Source of the DNA: Schistocephalus solidus
Taxonomy: Eukaryota; Platyhelminthes; Cestoda; Diphyllobothriidea; Diphyllobothriidae
Assembly (NCBI GenBank): GCA_017591395.1
Contig: WEDG01001078.1
Coordinates: 186,001-250,000 of the forward strand
Length of the DNA: 64,000 nt
Direction of reading: 5' to 3'
Made by a program: the position numbers and the translations under genes. Of this stretch, positions 45,716 through 61,344 are shown piece after piece; position 1 is the stretch's first letter; every line of letters begins with the position of its first letter. Below the pieces are notes generated by a model, which ran no database searches, was not told the DNA's origin, and saw nothing but the letters and a program-made list of their open reading frames with translations.

Positions 45716-48700
45716 AGCAAATTATTAACATTGGCGCACCAAGACTAGTAACTTGTGGTGTATATGCTTGCCCTGTACGAAATAGCATACATTCACCTAT
45801 GCCCTAACGCATTTTACAAAAGGTTCCACATTTATTGCACAGTTTTGCAAGCATTTTAGATTATCATCACATTGGGATAGAGGAGTGGGTGCTTTTTACT
45901 AAACGAACTGCATAAAGCTTGCAGACTGAATAAGCAACGGTTAATTGGGTTCAAAATTAATAGGAAATTGGAAATCAATTTTGGAAAATGTTTATCGCTT
46001 TCATTTTGGCACAACTTTGAAAAGGACGTGATTTGCTTCCAAAAACGTATAATAAGGATTGTGTTTTCTAACTTTTCTTTAAAATATATTAGAAAATATA
46101 AGGTAAGCCAATTTCAATGCAATAATTGGACAGTGAACACAAAGTTGAATTAAATACCAATATAATGGCTGTCTGCTGTAATATCAGATTATGCCACCGG
46201 AAAATCAATACTAAAACTTACTAAAATAATCGTTTGTATTCGAAAACGCCTTTTTGCATTTCAGTAAAAATGTAATGACACCCGTCAATTAGTAAATACT
46301 CAACAACATTAAGTTATCTAAAAATTGTCCCACAGTGGGAGCCTCGTTACGAGCTACAGAGAAATGTAAGTTTTCCTGGCTTTTCTCATTTAAACTCTAA
46401 AATGTATAATAACAATGCAGGAAGCACAAAAAATAAGTGCATACTTTCTGGTAAATTCTATTCATCGAACGCGTCGAATAAAAATAAAATTCAAGATATT
46501 GGCTATCCAAAAATTAGTTTTTGTATACATAAATTTGCATTTTCAGACAGACATTTATTTTTACATGGAAAGTTAAGGAAGTGATGCAGAAAGTAACCTT
46601 TTTAGCAAATAATGTCCAAAGTAATGGTTTATGCTAATTTTAGCAACGTTATAAAGTATTTCGTGGGTATTTTGTGTATCCATGCCACTTTTGAATCAAT
46701 GCATATTTTGCGTTTGATAGAAACCGTTGCTATGAGCTTAACGAGTGAAATTCCAAGTTGGATTTTATTTTCTAAAGTAAGCAAAATGTATTTTAGACTT
46801 TTTCTTTAGAAATACTAAAACGCAGTGCTGCTGCATACTCTCATTCTAATAAATTTTGAATCATACCACTCTACGCGTGTAAAAAAGGAATTAGCAATTT
46901 ATTGAAAACGTTGTTAGATATAGGTATTAAATGTCATTGCAGCTCGAATCGACATTTAGGCATGTGTTTCTAATGATCCTGTTCATACGAATATCTCTCT
47001 TGTATTATATCTGGAAGTAAATTGCAAACTTTTATTAAATTGGCACAAAAACGTTCAAGCGTCACTAAAAATACCAAATATCTCGTTTACTTTACCGAAC
47101 ACATCCTTGCATGTTTAAACGTGATGATTTGTAACATAATGGATATAATGCTCTATAAGATGTATGAGAACCATCTTCAAAAGGTTACTGTTTTACTAAA
47201 CAAACGTTGTATAACGTATAAAAATAAATATTTCTTATAACTTTATAAAAATCGGTTTTGAATGAAATTTTACTTTTGCCCTTAGCGCGTTCGAGTCCTA
47301 CAAATTATCCCGCATACTGTAAGATTAAAAAGATATAAGTCAACTTATAGCTCTTTCGGAAACTATTCTGTTTTCCTTGTTACATTTACTTCCAAATCAA
47401 TCACAATTTGGTTTAAATGTATGGCATCGCTGAGTTATGTATAACATTTGAGAGAACGATCACATAACTACGAGTGCGGAACACAGTTTAGTAGTTTAAA
47501 CTGAGTGCAACGACGTTCTGAATTTTTTCTCAGCTTAAACAAAATTCTAATCTTTTTTTATAAGCTAAATGTTAAACATTGCTGATGGCTCTTGTCAACC
47601 ACGATAGGTTTCTTCTTATTTTTTATTCCATGTTGCACTCGTCATTTCTTGCGCTCAGCTATTCAAAGAATATATTTTTTGGTTAAAAGGGTCCGTTTGG
47701 CATTTAACCGAAATGCGCTCCTTAATTGGGCCAAAAACAGGATTTGCCTTTGCACCGTTTGATTAGACAACCAAAGCAAAATTGGTCTGCTACTGTCTTT
47801 TAATTCTTTTTCCAATAGGACTTTGGTGGCTTAATGCAACAGGATGCCACAAATCCCTATGACAATTTAAGAAAGGAAAGCACTGCCAGTCCCGTTGCGT
47901 CTTGCGACTGAATTTTTAGCCCTTACAGGCGAACGCTAAGTGATGAGTCATCTATTGAGATTATGTACTAAAACCGACAAATGAGTGAACTTGCTATTTA
48001 TTAATTGCAAATTGTCGGCAACCAGCGATATATTAAGCAGGGAGGCAAAACAATTGAGCGTATCCCACAAACCGATTGATGATAATCTTTTCTCAGCACT
48101 GTTAATAATTTGATCGTAACAAACATCAAAACGAGAACGTGGCTCAAGATTCTGGCGTCAGACGTAAGACATTCCAGAATCAAATAGTCTAAGAACAAAA
48201 TCTTAGGTGTGGAATTTGATAGAAGTTTGCTGATCGTTCATGAATGATCATTCTTTTCTTCCTTATTTTGATAATTATTCCTTCCAAATATAAAATAAAT
48301 GGCCACGTGACTCCCTTCGAGGACTTGCAATTTAACCTCAGTTCAAACCAGTGCAAGGATGTCCCGTAAGCCATTTATTGAACACTGTCTACCATTATCT
48401 TCATGATTGATTTGCCCCTCACTAAACTTTTGCATTTCACTCATACACCCTCAATGTGCTATGCAAACAAAATATGTCCAAGAATGCGTTTCTGAATGGC
48501 TTTCAGTAAAGAATTAAACGAGATAAGGAAGAAAATGAAACGTTCAGTGTGGAAATAATATTTTCATTAAAAATATCTCAGGTCCATGCACAAGTACTTA
48601 GACATATGATTCCAGCAATACATATTGATTTAAGAAATAAGCTGTCTGCTGTAGATAAGTATGAAAAGCTAAAAACTGCTTTTCTGCACCAAGTAAGGCA

Positions 48701-51700
48701 CATAAGAAAATATGCGCCTTGGAAATTTTTTTTATAGATTATCCCATGCATTTGCAAAGTAAAATTCGAGTCAGTTCAATTACATATATGTTGCACATTA
48801 ACCCATTATGGACCTCAACTTCTCGCAAATGTTCTAGTTATCGTCAACTGAATTCAATTGTAAAACCACTTCTACGATATTCAAATGCAGTTCGATTTTT
48901 TTGGCATATTTTAATAGCACGTCTTCACGTAATAGTGTGAGATACCAGACCTTTTTTCGAGTATGCTACTGATTTTAATGCATTTTTTCACTCGTAGTAT
49001 TACACAAGCGTCTAAAGAGTGGAGAATTAGTCAACAGCTGTCAGCTCTTTCACCGCAGAATAACACCCTTTAAAAATGTTGTTAGTAACATAAGTGTAAG
49101 TTACTGAGACACCATCAGCTTTTATAACCAAATGAACTCGTAACCAATCGTATGTTACACTGCGGCAACATTTACTGATAACGCACTTAATCTAGGGGCT
49201 AAACCGGGGATTCACAATTAAACCTTTATAGTGATAATAAACTGCAGTTTAATCTATAAAAAGGTTGCATATTCAAAAAGTAAACATGGCTCTTCCCAGT
49301 CCTCTTTTTCCTTTATTTCTACTTTTAAATTCGGGAAGATAAATTTCAAGTTAACCAAGCCCATTAGTATGCGCAATGATCCCTATTCACTTTGATCGTT
49401 GTTTATAAATTTGGAAAAGAGGTTACTCACGAGGGAGAATTGACCATAAACAAGTGAGTAATTAAAGATCAGAGTGATATTCGATTTGCGCGCAGTTAGA
49501 GAATTTAACGTGACTCGCTTAACAACCCCTCTTCTCTTTTACGTCTATCATCACTAAAATACTACATGAAATCTTAATATTCCGGCATTATATTTAATTT
49601 ACCGCTCAAAGACGTTTTGATGAAGTCAAAGCTAGCCAACGTATGCCCTTTCTTAAATCCGTTTGCAGAATCCAACTGAAATTCATTGCTGTTTACGCAC
49701 TTGGTGTATTTGATTGCTCTAGGCCGTCTTATATTTAACGGCTGGTTTATATGAACAATTTGACCGCTCGCAGTCGACCATGAGGTCACAAACTTAGGAA
49801 GTCATTAAATAGTTCGTGATTGATAATCGTTAACGTCATTGGGATATTTTGCAATTTTTTCACAATAAATCTTGCGTTTGCAGGGAGTTTTTTTCATTAT
49901 AGCAATAATGGTTTTAAACTTTTACAAAAACGGAAAATTAGAACAAACCTATTTCTGTTTACAATATATAGAACCTTTACCCGACACAATCGGATGATCT
50001 CCATCGCATGTTGATCCTGGCTGATCACATAGGTTTATAGTAAACTCAATACGCTAACCTATTTTTTATGTATTAAATATGTGTTTTTAAATGCCACAAA
50101 GTCACAAGTTGGGCATTATTGGGTAAAATTGAAAAAAGCATTGTTCTTCGTCAGTTTTAAAGATTATAAAAAACAAACTGACAAATCTTACTTTAGCTTT
50201 TGAATTTTCTGTTGTCATCTCTGCGATTGAATAACATTTCTTGAAAGTTAGATTTATATGGGCCTTTATCCATTTGTTTGGTATTTAAAATACATTGAGG
50301 GGGTGTTTTACTTCCAGGTGGAGGAACATGATTTTTTCATCATCGGTTTCAAACAGCGTATATTGAATATTTAAAATCTGCACCTTTTCTATATTGTTAC
50401 TTTCTTTATTATTTTGTTTTATTTGTTTTTGTTTAATTTGATCTTTTTATAGTCTTATTTGTTTGCTAGATTTACTTACTTGATTATTTGTATATAAATC
50501 CCCATTATCTCAAACTGAACCTATAGATTTAAAGTTATTCCGACATAATGCCGAAGTCTAATAAATGACGTCTAAGGATAATTAGTCGCATACTGAGCGT
50601 ATAAAACATTCGGCATAGCATGGAAGTAAGTAAGGCCTTATAATGTATATAAAGATGTTAGTATAATTAAAATACCACTAGAATAATTAAATAATCAACC
50701 AGCTGTAGAAAAGCTTCTAAATATATTTTGGTATAAATGCATGCGTAATAAACATGCGTTTATCCATTTATCAACTTCAGCACATATTTCATGTGGGTCT
50801 TATATATCAAATTTTGTAGAATAAAACTAAACCTTAGCACCCTAATATCCTGGTAGGAATTTAAAATCAAGAAACCGAAATGCAACTACCTTGCCCTTAA
50901 TAAAACAATTTTCTACGTTCACTGGAAAGAAGTTCTACTGCATCACTGACATACCATCATCAAACTACTAAGCCACCAATGGTCTAAGTGGCTTCTAATA
51001 TTAGATATATAGTAAATGTTATTCGTTATGGCTCTAGATAAAGGCGTATTACAAGAAATGGGGCTATTTTAAAATTGCATCGTTCCATATCTGTTGTTAT
51101 TTTCCTCACATATAGCTTTCTTCCCTTTCTTGTACTTTCTGGCAGCCTTTCTTAAGTTGGCCTTATTAGAATATAAGAAGCAACTTACGGGTAATCTTAT
51201 TCTCAAGTTGACAATGTGTTCTATTAAAAAAACGAGCTAAGGATCTCGTTATTCATCAATTGAAGCTTTAGTCGTCTATCCCAAAGAATGTGAGCTCGAG
51301 CCTTCAGGAATGCAAACATCGGCTTGGTTACAGCATAAATGGCCATTCCTGGCCCCCTTTCCTGACATTTAGTTTAAAACAGTTGACTATTGTCTACAAG
51401 CTTTGCATGTATCTTTGATTTTTATGAAAAGATAAGCGTGTCATTTACTGTCAAACTGGGCATAAACGCGCTCAAAATGGTAATTTTTTTATATTAAAAT
51501 AATACTTTTAAAAACGATGCAAATGGTATGTTAACGACAAATACCTTTTATGAAGGAACTAATGAGCTATAATGGACTTAGGTCTTCAGATTTAATCCTT
51601 GAGGGTTCTTTTTGCATCTGCGTGAATCGCGGTTTTGAAAGTCATCAGATACTTTGGAAGAAACATGTAATATCCTGAGCAGTTCTTAAAATATGTTACA

Positions 51701-54049
51701 ACATTGAAACTATTTTTCTAAGAATGTTTGTAGTCGCATACTATTAATAGGATTAAATGGGAATGAAGATGCTTTCGGAATAACTATAATTGGCCATATA
51801 TAAAGTCAAACACAAAACAGAACATCATAATAGATGAAAGTAGTAAAAAACAGCCTCATGCTGTGTCTGACAAAGCTTTTCGAAATATAATAGTAATATC
51901 TTACTTTTTAGTGAGCAGAAACACTAAACCTCAACTGGCAAATAATTAACGATGAAAATATTTCTTTCCAATTCTCAAGATTTCATGTTTTCTTCTCCTT
52001 AGTTATACAACAGTCATTTTTCCTGTTCACCCGGTTACATAAATATATGGTTTGCTGGGTTAATGACAGCCAATTTAGGAAAAATGGGGATAAGTGGTGA
52101 CAATGGTTGCCAAATAGTGTGTGCAGTTCCATGAACATCAGTTTCCAAAGGCTGGTTGGCGGATTATCTGCCCTATTGCACAGAGCTTTTTAACTTTTAA
52201 CATCGCAAAGTGACATTTGTTCCCATTTGATTTTCTGTGTTTTAACTTTAATTTATTAAACAAAATAAACTTTTAAATTAAATTTAACTTCACAAAAACA
52301 GGAATGAATAAATGATGTTTTGTAAATACTTGAAATTTGTCTGCATTTTCATGAAAGAAATATGAATTAATGAAAGCTTTAGCCCAATTGTTGCAAAAAA
52401 AATAGATTGCCTGGAGTAACTTTATTCAAGACTCTTTTAACTTTTGAAATACAGTGATTATATAGAAAAGAAAAAGTTACAGCTCACGCTGAACAGCATA
52501 AAATAATTAACATATCATTATATATATCATTGTTCATTTAAAAGTGTATTGCATAAGCAAATTTAAATACCAACCTTTTATTATGTATCTGACTACGTAT
52601 AACTAAAACCGGTTTCGATTTGTGCATAGTTTTCCTTCACCGCTGGCGTAAAACCATATTGCTTTCTATACAAAGCCTGAAAACTAACAAATAAACTCTC
52701 GGTAAGATACATAATGGATTGTATTAATGTTTTCCCCCTGTATTTTAGAGCGGATAAATGCAGATGAAACGCCTAACTTTCTTCCGCTCCAGTACGCCAA
52801 AGTGAACTATAGCAAAATTTCAGTTTAATTACCCGAAAACATATGCTTGCATATTCCTACTCCTTCCTTCTAAACCCCATGAATTTGATTTTACAAATTA
52901 TTTCGCTTTAAAAAATGGAGACTCCTAAGATTGCTTGGGTGAAAAAAATAGAAATTTGAAAAAGATACAACCGTCTTTCCGGGGACTATTTTCTCCTCTT
53001 AATTGTCCGTATTTTCTGAAGAAATAAAACTTATTACCTCTGGCTTAGTAATGCCAGCGTTTGCGTAACTAGCTTATTAAATGGTTACAATTCCCAGTGT
53101 GATGCGAGAATTATTTAACGTATGTCATAAATAATGTGACAGCTCTATTATTACCTTTTGAGTAATTCAGAAAATGTTTTGATATGTACATGGAAGGAAA
53201 AGCAATTTGTGATATCTTTCTTTATATATTTGTAGTTGAATAACTTCAATTAAAATCCTAGCTATTTATCATATCTTAATTAGATGTATAATTTAAGACA
53301 AAACTGAAACTTCTTTAAATACTTAAAAAGTAGCTCTCTTGCTTACAGTGAAATGTAAACGATAGATATGGAAAATCATATGAAAAGATAGGGATCAGAT
53401 CTTATACCATTATTTTGACATTAACATGAGGATTTAAAGTTAATTTTTGCTTTTGCATTTACTTAAGTTATTCTTTAAAGGAAAAGTAACGAACTAGGAT
53501 AATTATAGGTCATTAAACGGTGTTACTGATCATAAACGTGCCAGGAAGCTCGTGTTTAAAGAAACAAATGATGTTTCATATAACCTGCAATGTATTCTAC
53601 GTGCACCTGTCCGAAACAAACTTAAAACAAAATTTTACTCGTTTATATGGCACACCTGAGGTTTTTGCTGAAATCGCTTATACAAATTAAATGACTTGCG
53701 ATATATAAAGGCATTTGAGACTCTTTTATTCACATCCACTGCCTCATTAAAAGAGTTTTGGTGCGGAATTTAACAACTCTGTTTGATAAAAAAATTTTAA
53801 GCTTTATGTTGCATCTAGATTTCGTTAAATTACCGATGAACTAACCATATCGAGTGAGCAAGATAATGTTAGGGTTCATTATTTTGTTTGGTGCAAGACT
53901 AGACAAAAAACTGCTATAATTATAGATTAACTGAAGTTTTTTTTGACGATGTTAGAAATTGAAAAAATTACATTCAGCAGTATAAAATTAAAATGGTTAA
54001 ATTAATCTTCATTTAATTTGCTTTTTAATTCATGATCAAATACATCTAT
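45716..54049. other. AT-rich non-coding stretch
   Basis: No exon, RNA gene or clear repeat family was recognised. Open frames here are short, lysine/isoleucine/asparagine-rich and consistent with chance in AT-rich DNA. Confidence 0.45.
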
Positions 54050-54150
54050 AAAACAGGTTGTGAATTCGGGTCTTGGGTGAAGATCTACCTGAGGTTGGGT
54101 ATGACTGGCGAAGGATAGCTATTGAGCCAGGCAGTGCCATTGAAATATCG
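54050..54150 (+). repeat. tRNA-derived SINE, 5'-truncated copy
   Basis: Aligns to the SINE at 5350-5530 from just before the B box. GAATTCGGGTCTTGGGTG corresponds to GGGTTCGACTTTGGGCG, GGTATGACTGGC to GGTATAACTGGC, and GAGCCAGGCAGTGCCATT to GAGCCAAAACTGGACATT. The tRNA A-box part is missing. Confidence 0.65.
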
Positions 54151-57100
54151 CTTGCCTTTGTTAGTAATGTCATGCTGCATATGTTCGTTTTTGAAGTACA
54201 CTAAAGCGAGACATAATTAAACCATTTTTTTTCTTCTGTAGATTTCAAAAAACCAAACTTCATTTGAAAAATAATTTGACTTAAATCTCTTCGCTACTGG
54301 GTACGTTCCACTCATAAAGATACTAAACAATACGCTACCAAACACACTTGAGGCGGTTTGGGCGTGATTCCTAATATAATATATTTAGGTGAGTAATAAG
54401 TTGTAAAGACAAAAATAAGTTGTTTAATAGAACACTTATATCAAATTGAAATTTGCAAAGACAGTTAAGGAACATTCTTATGTACTGCGTTTTTTTTCGC
54501 ATTAAATAAATACAACTATAAAGGTTTATTGTTGTAATGATTCGGAAATATCTTGTTCAAAAACGTTTTGTTTTTATCGGGCAATTTCCAGTCTTTAACG
54601 AAAAAAATAGTAGTTTATGTTACATCTGCTTTTTATGCAAATAAGAATAATATTCCTCTGAACGCAGACCTATTTTGCGCGTTTGTTAAAAGCGTAAATG
54701 TATATGAATCAGAATTTTGGAAAGGTATAAAAAGCCATTATCTAGCAGTAATTTTTTCAAAATTGTTAAATAATGTCAACAAAAAATGGTTTGTTTATTT
54801 GCACCTGTTTTATTTGGTAATTCCCATGTTACAGAAGTTGCATGTGTGTGCGAATCAATAGTAAAAACAGTATAATTATGTGCTATAGCACGTCCAAGAT
54901 TTTAAAATTATGAAGAAGCTTTAAGTATAGCGACAGACATTTCAACATTTACTTCCTTAACAAAAGCATAAAACATATTCTCATTCAGTACATAACATTT
55001 TGCAAACGATTAAATTTTCTGAGCGCTTTAATTATAGAGACGAGGCGTGATAGGCTTTAATAGTGCGAGGTGTTTAATCCGGGAGTACACACCAAAGGAC
55101 AATGCGTTTAAGGTAAAAATAATAAAAGGGTGAAAAGAAATTAAATTACCGACAAAATATTTTGCAACGTTAGAACGCTGTCGTATACTGCGAATATTAT
55201 TTTGGAATATTGGTGCACTATTCACGCACCGTACGTGCGAGGTACGACAGATGACCATGGTAAGCAGAAAATGTGTATGGTGTTTTGCAAAACATTAAAA
55301 GTTACGTTTTAAAGTATGAACTAATATTATGCACTGGATATTTTTATTGAGCTTACGTACTAATAATGGGCAGGCGCAAAACATAATCTACATTCAAAAT
55401 ATTATAAGCGCTTTCTTAACTATCTGCTGTGTAACATAAAAAAGCAAATAAATGAAGAAAACTTATACAAATAGCCATAGATTCATAAAATTTCTATGAG
55501 GATCTTATTCATCAATGAGTTTAGTAAGGCATACTTTAAATATATAAGTATGCCAAACTAGGTGTTCAGAACGAAAAATGTCACAATAATATTTGAAAAA
55601 TGTATGCAGATGTATCTTTATAAAAATTAAAACTTTGCGCGCAATATGATTTGACAGTCTAAGAAAAGGGGTAAATATAGTTTTGGCTAGTTCTCAAATG
55701 ACAATTTTGTCAGCAAAAGGCCTTAGGCGATTCCAAATATATGCATACGCAAATCAATTCGCATTAATTAATACCACACTATAAACATTTTTCGTTAAAC
55801 TTTGCAATATGTATGAAGTTGGTAACCGCAACTAAATGACATTCATATGAAATTTTGATAGAAGAAGCAATTTGATAGAAAAACAATTAACGCTTGCGTT
55901 AAAAAATAACATAAGTACTTTTCATTCAAAATAAAAAAACGAAGTAACGTTAGACAGAAAAGCTAGTACGCTTAAAAAATCCCTTTAAGACGAATACGCA
56001 GGAAAAAATATGCTTTTTATGTGAATAGTTAAATAAGTAACTTTTTTTTATGCTAGATCCCCTACTTGATACAGCCACTTTAATTGCGCAGCCAATCTCT
56101 TGCCTTCTTTTTGAATGCCGATATTTGCGTTATATCCCCTTTATATCTGCATATGCTGCTCATACACTACAGACCCACGTCTCTAGCAAGACCTTTTTAC
56201 GGTATGGCGCATGCTCAGTGGCACCACGTGAAAAAATTTTGTTTGAGTTTCGTAAGGTATAAAGGAATCTCAATTAGATTGCTTGTCAACGAAATCAACA
56301 GAAAATGAGAGATGCTTCACCGTCTCATTGATCGTGAGAAAGCATATCTTTAACAGGAGCAATTAATATTGGTATTTTTAAGCATGTGCAGTTTTATGTG
56401 TTGGAATGGTATGGCACGAAGTGCTGACAAGTATTTCATGAAAGACTAATACAAGCTAGTTCTGATGACATTTCTAGCCATGAACATATTCTTCACTAAA
56501 TGGGCTGTCAGCTTATTTGTCCTATTTAATCGTTCCTCTTATTCAAAGGTTTTCTTCAAGGATATTTAATTAAATGGTCATTTCCAACTTTATATTATTG
56601 ATCATTCTTAGGCAGAACCAAAAATCCTTTACCCTTCGTATTAGGTTTCGAAAACGCTATGTTGAGGTTTTTAGGGCATAGAAACAGAGCAATTAATAAT
56701 CTCTAAAAAACGATAGTGCACACAATTTCAGACATTCTATTTTCGGCGTATCAGTTTTGGCAGCACCTATGCTGTACATTTTAGTAAGAAGTAAACAGTT
56801 TTTTACTTTTTATGTGAATAAACATCTTAAATCAAATGTACTTTTAAAGCAGTTAATGAGGAAGCAATTGTTTCCATAGTTTCTTTCAGAAAACACTGTC
56901 AGTTAATTTTGCTCACAATTTATAGTAAAAATATGCTCTCTGTACAGTGAACATTAGTGGGCTACCATTTTGATGTTCACCCCTTGCAACTGGCTGTAAA
57001 ATGTCTGCTGACGGCCTCGACGCAGGAAGGGTACACAAACTATCACATACGTAGGGTATTCTTAAAATAGTTTCTAAGAAACATACGTGGCTAATAAGAC

Positions 57101-60100
57101 ACATGTCGAACTAATACACAGTAAACAAATTAAGGGCACCATGGATAGTTTTGGTTGAAATTTTGCTATTCGTTCGTGTTTATCTGGGCTTGAACACGTG
57201 CGTGAGGCATGTATGTGCTTGATTTTGTATGTTTCACATATCTGAGTATTGCAAAGAGAGAATTTGTGAGTTTATGCTGTAAATATGAATTTTGGTAGAC
57301 ATATAATAACTTACGGTGGTCAATAAGGCTAAGGTCATAGGCAAAAAGCTATAAGAAATATAACTTTTGAGAGATTTACTATACATAATATTTTTCACCC
57401 TGTACGTTCTTATTTTCTGATCATGTTTTTTAGAGCACTTTTGATTACAGTGGTACCTGTTATATGTTGAAACGTTTTTGACAATTTGTTAGGAAGGCAA
57501 AGTAAAAAAAACATATTCACGTATCACAAAGTAAAACCTTTAAACGAAATACAGGAGCTAATAATACGGTATAGTGTCTTTTTAATCGTAAATAGTACAT
57601 GCAAATAACACTTTTTCCGTCTTGTTGAGATAAGTAAAGTGTCCTTCCATTTGATTGGGTTCAAATATTTGGAATTTTGAGAAATGAAATTTTGAAATTT
57701 TGTATTCCCTTTTCCGTGCAGGATTAAAAGATATGATTTTTATATATGAAAGAAAAAAATATATTTTGAGATAATTGATTGTAATGTGCGTTCTTTTTCA
57801 TTCTTATCTAGACGATAAATTTGGCCTTGATTCAGAATAACAAAATTCATGTTTACAAAAAAAGTCACCAGTGATATGTGGCTCACCCAGTAATGGTTCA
57901 AAGGAAATGAAATTTGTCTTCAACAGGCAGGTTTCAGAGCATACTTTGATAAACGTTAGCGTAAAATGGGGTTTGATATGCATCCAATCACTTTTGAATT
58001 ATATGTGATAATAGTGCATCAGGTCGGACCTAAAGAGACCGAAGTTAGTTGTCATCGACATTTTAAAGATTTTTCATTATTTTTGTACTACGCGTCTCAA
58101 AGTGAAATTATTGGGATTGTTTGACTTACTACAAATCTGTAGAGTGCGAAGGCTGGTATTCGTCCTGAAATGATAACCAGAAGTCAGAAATGTAATTCTG
58201 ATTAGGATGGACGTAAATAAACATAAAAAATCATATTAATTAGAAAATGGCCACTGTTGTAAAATACGGTTTTCCACATACAAATTGCATAGTCATATGT
58301 ATTCACATATATCTGGTAGTGCAAAAAAATGGTGTCAATCGGTTCTTAAAAACAATTTTTCAACGTATAATTATTTTGTACGCAATCTCTATTTAAACAG
58401 GCTTTTAGTATTTTTCTAGATGCTACGAAAACCCTATGTGAGAAGGAAAATCCACCATCATGCAAATGTGAAAAACATCATATAGTACTCATGCTAGACT
58501 GCACTGAATGCGGAATGTTGTGTTATTAGCTTGCCACATTGTTGAACGGCTGGTTACGACGCCATTTAAATTGACATTTCTCGGCCTTAAGTAGCTCATA
58601 GCTATAAAATTTTAAAACCAAACATGCATATCAAGTTTTAAATTGGTAAGAGAGGTATCTTGCGCCACAATGAGCACAGTTTATGCTCTGTGCAGGTTTC
58701 TAAAATCAATATAAAAAGACGTCAAAAAGCACAAAGAGAAATGAAAACAATATAGACAGTGACTTTTATCAAGGTTGTGCACGATTGAATCTCGTTCACA
58801 TTTCAGAATACTGTTTTGACTGAAAAACCATTCCAATCTGCTGAACGATAATCCGTATTATGTGAGGACTTGCTTCTTCTTTATAATTGAAAGAATTAGA
58901 AAATTATGTTTCAGCTTCTTTACTTGACCGTGTTTGAATTCTTCGTGTTTAACACTTACACTTAACAAATGTTGACTGATGCCAAATGTTAACATTGTTA
59001 CGTGAAAAATATGACTTCTCCATCCTCCAAAACTTTTTTATTAATCTGCTTTGTCTGAATTATGGTTTAAATCATTTAGTTCCTTCAGTTTCATTTAATC
59101 TAGGCAACATGGAGTCTGTTTGAGTGGTTAAAAACATAACCAACTCATTTTATACAACTTAGTATTATTGTGAGTCAATGTAAAGCAATTAAAAATGATT
59201 TAGCAACATCGCGAAGGGCAAAAGGCCAGTAACCAAAACACAGCTACTTTGAGCATAAAAAATTTTAAGCTAAAAATTTCTTTAACAACCACATGTTTTT
59301 ATATAAGGAGGCAAATCCGGAAATGCTAAATAGTTTCTGTTAGCTGCAGTTTTCCATTTGACTTTTCAACTGGTCTCCATATAGCCTGATGTGAAAATCA
59401 TAGCGACGTATATTTTGCGTTTCAAACTTGCTCGTCATTTGCCGCAGACCATTTTCAACCGCTAGTCTGGGTTTGCAGACAAATAAAATGCTTATGACTT
59501 GAGGAGAATATGGGACAAGGTCCTGGCAAATTGACCATGCCCATCTACGCCTACTACGCGAACCGGATACCAAAAATACACCATATTTTTACAAAAATGA
59601 ACGCGCTCCTCTGCGTAGGAGTGCAAGAAATTCGCTATTAAGAAATCGGCCATAAAATGGAACTCTCTGTTCAACCCAGACATACAGGATACTGACTAGG
59701 CGACTAACATGCTCCGCCGGTATTCTAAGCCGCTACTCTACTTGCATTGTGATAGATGAAATCATAAAAAAATATATTATGAGGAAAATTGAGCTGCAGT
59801 GCCACGATGATGGAATTTCAGTGTCATCTTTCCTCTCCCTCTCTCAGTCTCTTTGTCTTCCCATCTCAGAGTCAGACATTTGGTCCTAAAATTGTGTGCC
59901 TTGGCTATCGGGACCATGATAATTTCTCTACGTGTACCGGAAACTAAATGGTTACATCTCATACATTGAGTCAAAGCTAAGAACAAAATCCTTACTTACA
60001 TGAGATGTGGATTTTCTGTGCATACGAGGGATATAAAAGGTGGTTTTATGTTTTCTCTAGGGGTTTTTGGGGGTGTGGGTTAAATCAGGCGACACATATA

Positions 60101-61213
60101 GCCAAACAGACGCACTAACTAGCTTAATTCCTTGTGTGTTTAATTCTTAGCCTAGGAACCTGCATCAAATCTCACTTTAAATTGTCAGACGTATTAACAG
60201 CGACTGAGGTACCAAATGGAAAATCGAAAACTTAAGTTTCATTGTTAATCACTTGCAAACCTGCACTTACGAACAAAAAAATTAATAATTTGAATGAGCT
60301 CATTTAAAAGAAATTAAATTACAAGGTCTATTGAAAGAAGTATTACCTTTTTAGAAATATCAACTTTCAAGAAAAGCGAAAAGTTTTGAAAAAGTTAAGA
60401 ATCGCTGATACACTGAATACCAAATTAATATCGAAGGCTAAGGGGAAACTAAGATAGGTAATTGTGGTATTGATTGTTGAGATTTGCAGACAAAACCAGT
60501 GAAAAACATAAGCATTTTCGACATTTTCAATCAATTGCGATTCATGAACATGTAGCTTTATTTACTTAAATAACCATCCAAATAAGAAGTTTATTTAACT
60601 TTTGGACAATTTAGTTAATTTATGACAGTCTTACTGATGCAGATGGACGCTAAAATCCCATTTATAGACAAACTCAAATTTGAAAATCTATTTTCGAGAA
60701 GCACTAACGTCCATACAAAAATTTGTCAAATATAATGTTTATGATACACGACAAACTTCTTTTATAAAAGTAACCTCTTCAATAAAAACATCGATTAGGT
60801 CTTTCTTCGACAAATGCCTGCGGGCTTTAAAATTAGCAAGCTAAATTCAATTTAAAAAGCTGGCAGTTTGAATAGGTTTTTTACCTTCCATGGAGATTGG
60901 TAATACCGTTTATATCCAAAATAACTAAATCTCTTCTCAGATTATCTTAGGGGTGTTTATTGCTATATTTGTTTTTATTTTGTGTCCGTCCTAAGATCGT
61001 GAATGTATAACAGAGTGGTCAGATTATTCTTTGCATTGCGCTTCTGAATTACTCATAAGCGAAAAGAATCTTCTTAAATAGGATGTATCTTTCTACACGG
61101 TTCTAGCATAGCAGAACATTTTGTAGGGTACATCTTGAGTAACATTATAATATGAATAGTAGAGAAAATGCGATTCCCAGGTGGTCAGTCAGAAGAAAAA
61201 GATGATAAAGAGA
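54151..61213. other. AT-rich non-coding stretch
   Basis: No recognisable gene or repeat. A 102-codon plus-strand frame at 54553-54861 has no domain and a composition typical of chance frames. Confidence 0.45.
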
Positions 61214-61240
61214 AAGAAGAAGAAGAAGAAGAAGAAGAAG
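61214..61240 (+). repeat. (GAA)n microsatellite
   Basis: About nine GAA units, directly beside the hammerhead-bearing repeat; on the minus strand it forms a (TTC)n tail downstream of the ribozyme motif. Confidence 0.9.
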
Positions 61241-61273
61241 GAGTATTCACGTTAAGCGTTTTATTGTTTTATT

Positions 61274-61310
61274 GACGTTTCGGAAACAGTTTTTGTCTAC
61301 CCATCTTCAG
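61274..61310 (-). ncRNA. Hammerhead-ribozyme-like motif, copy 1
   Basis: On the minus strand the order is CTGAAGA, a stem-loop region, then CCGAAACGTC. This gives the hammerhead conserved core CUGANGA...GAAA followed by a GUC cleavage triplet. The intervening GGGTAGACA/TGTTTCC can form a seven-pair stem II (two bases bulged) with a short A-rich loop. ACGT after GAA is self-complementary, as in the minimal stem III of hammerheads in Penelope-like retroelements, which are thought to act as dimers. Stem I pairing next to the core is poor, so activity is doubtful. The surrounding 100 bases are related to the copy at 63.87 kb. Confidence 0.55.
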
Positions 61311-61344
61311 AGACTGGAAAGTCAAACTCGTAGCTCGCAGCTCT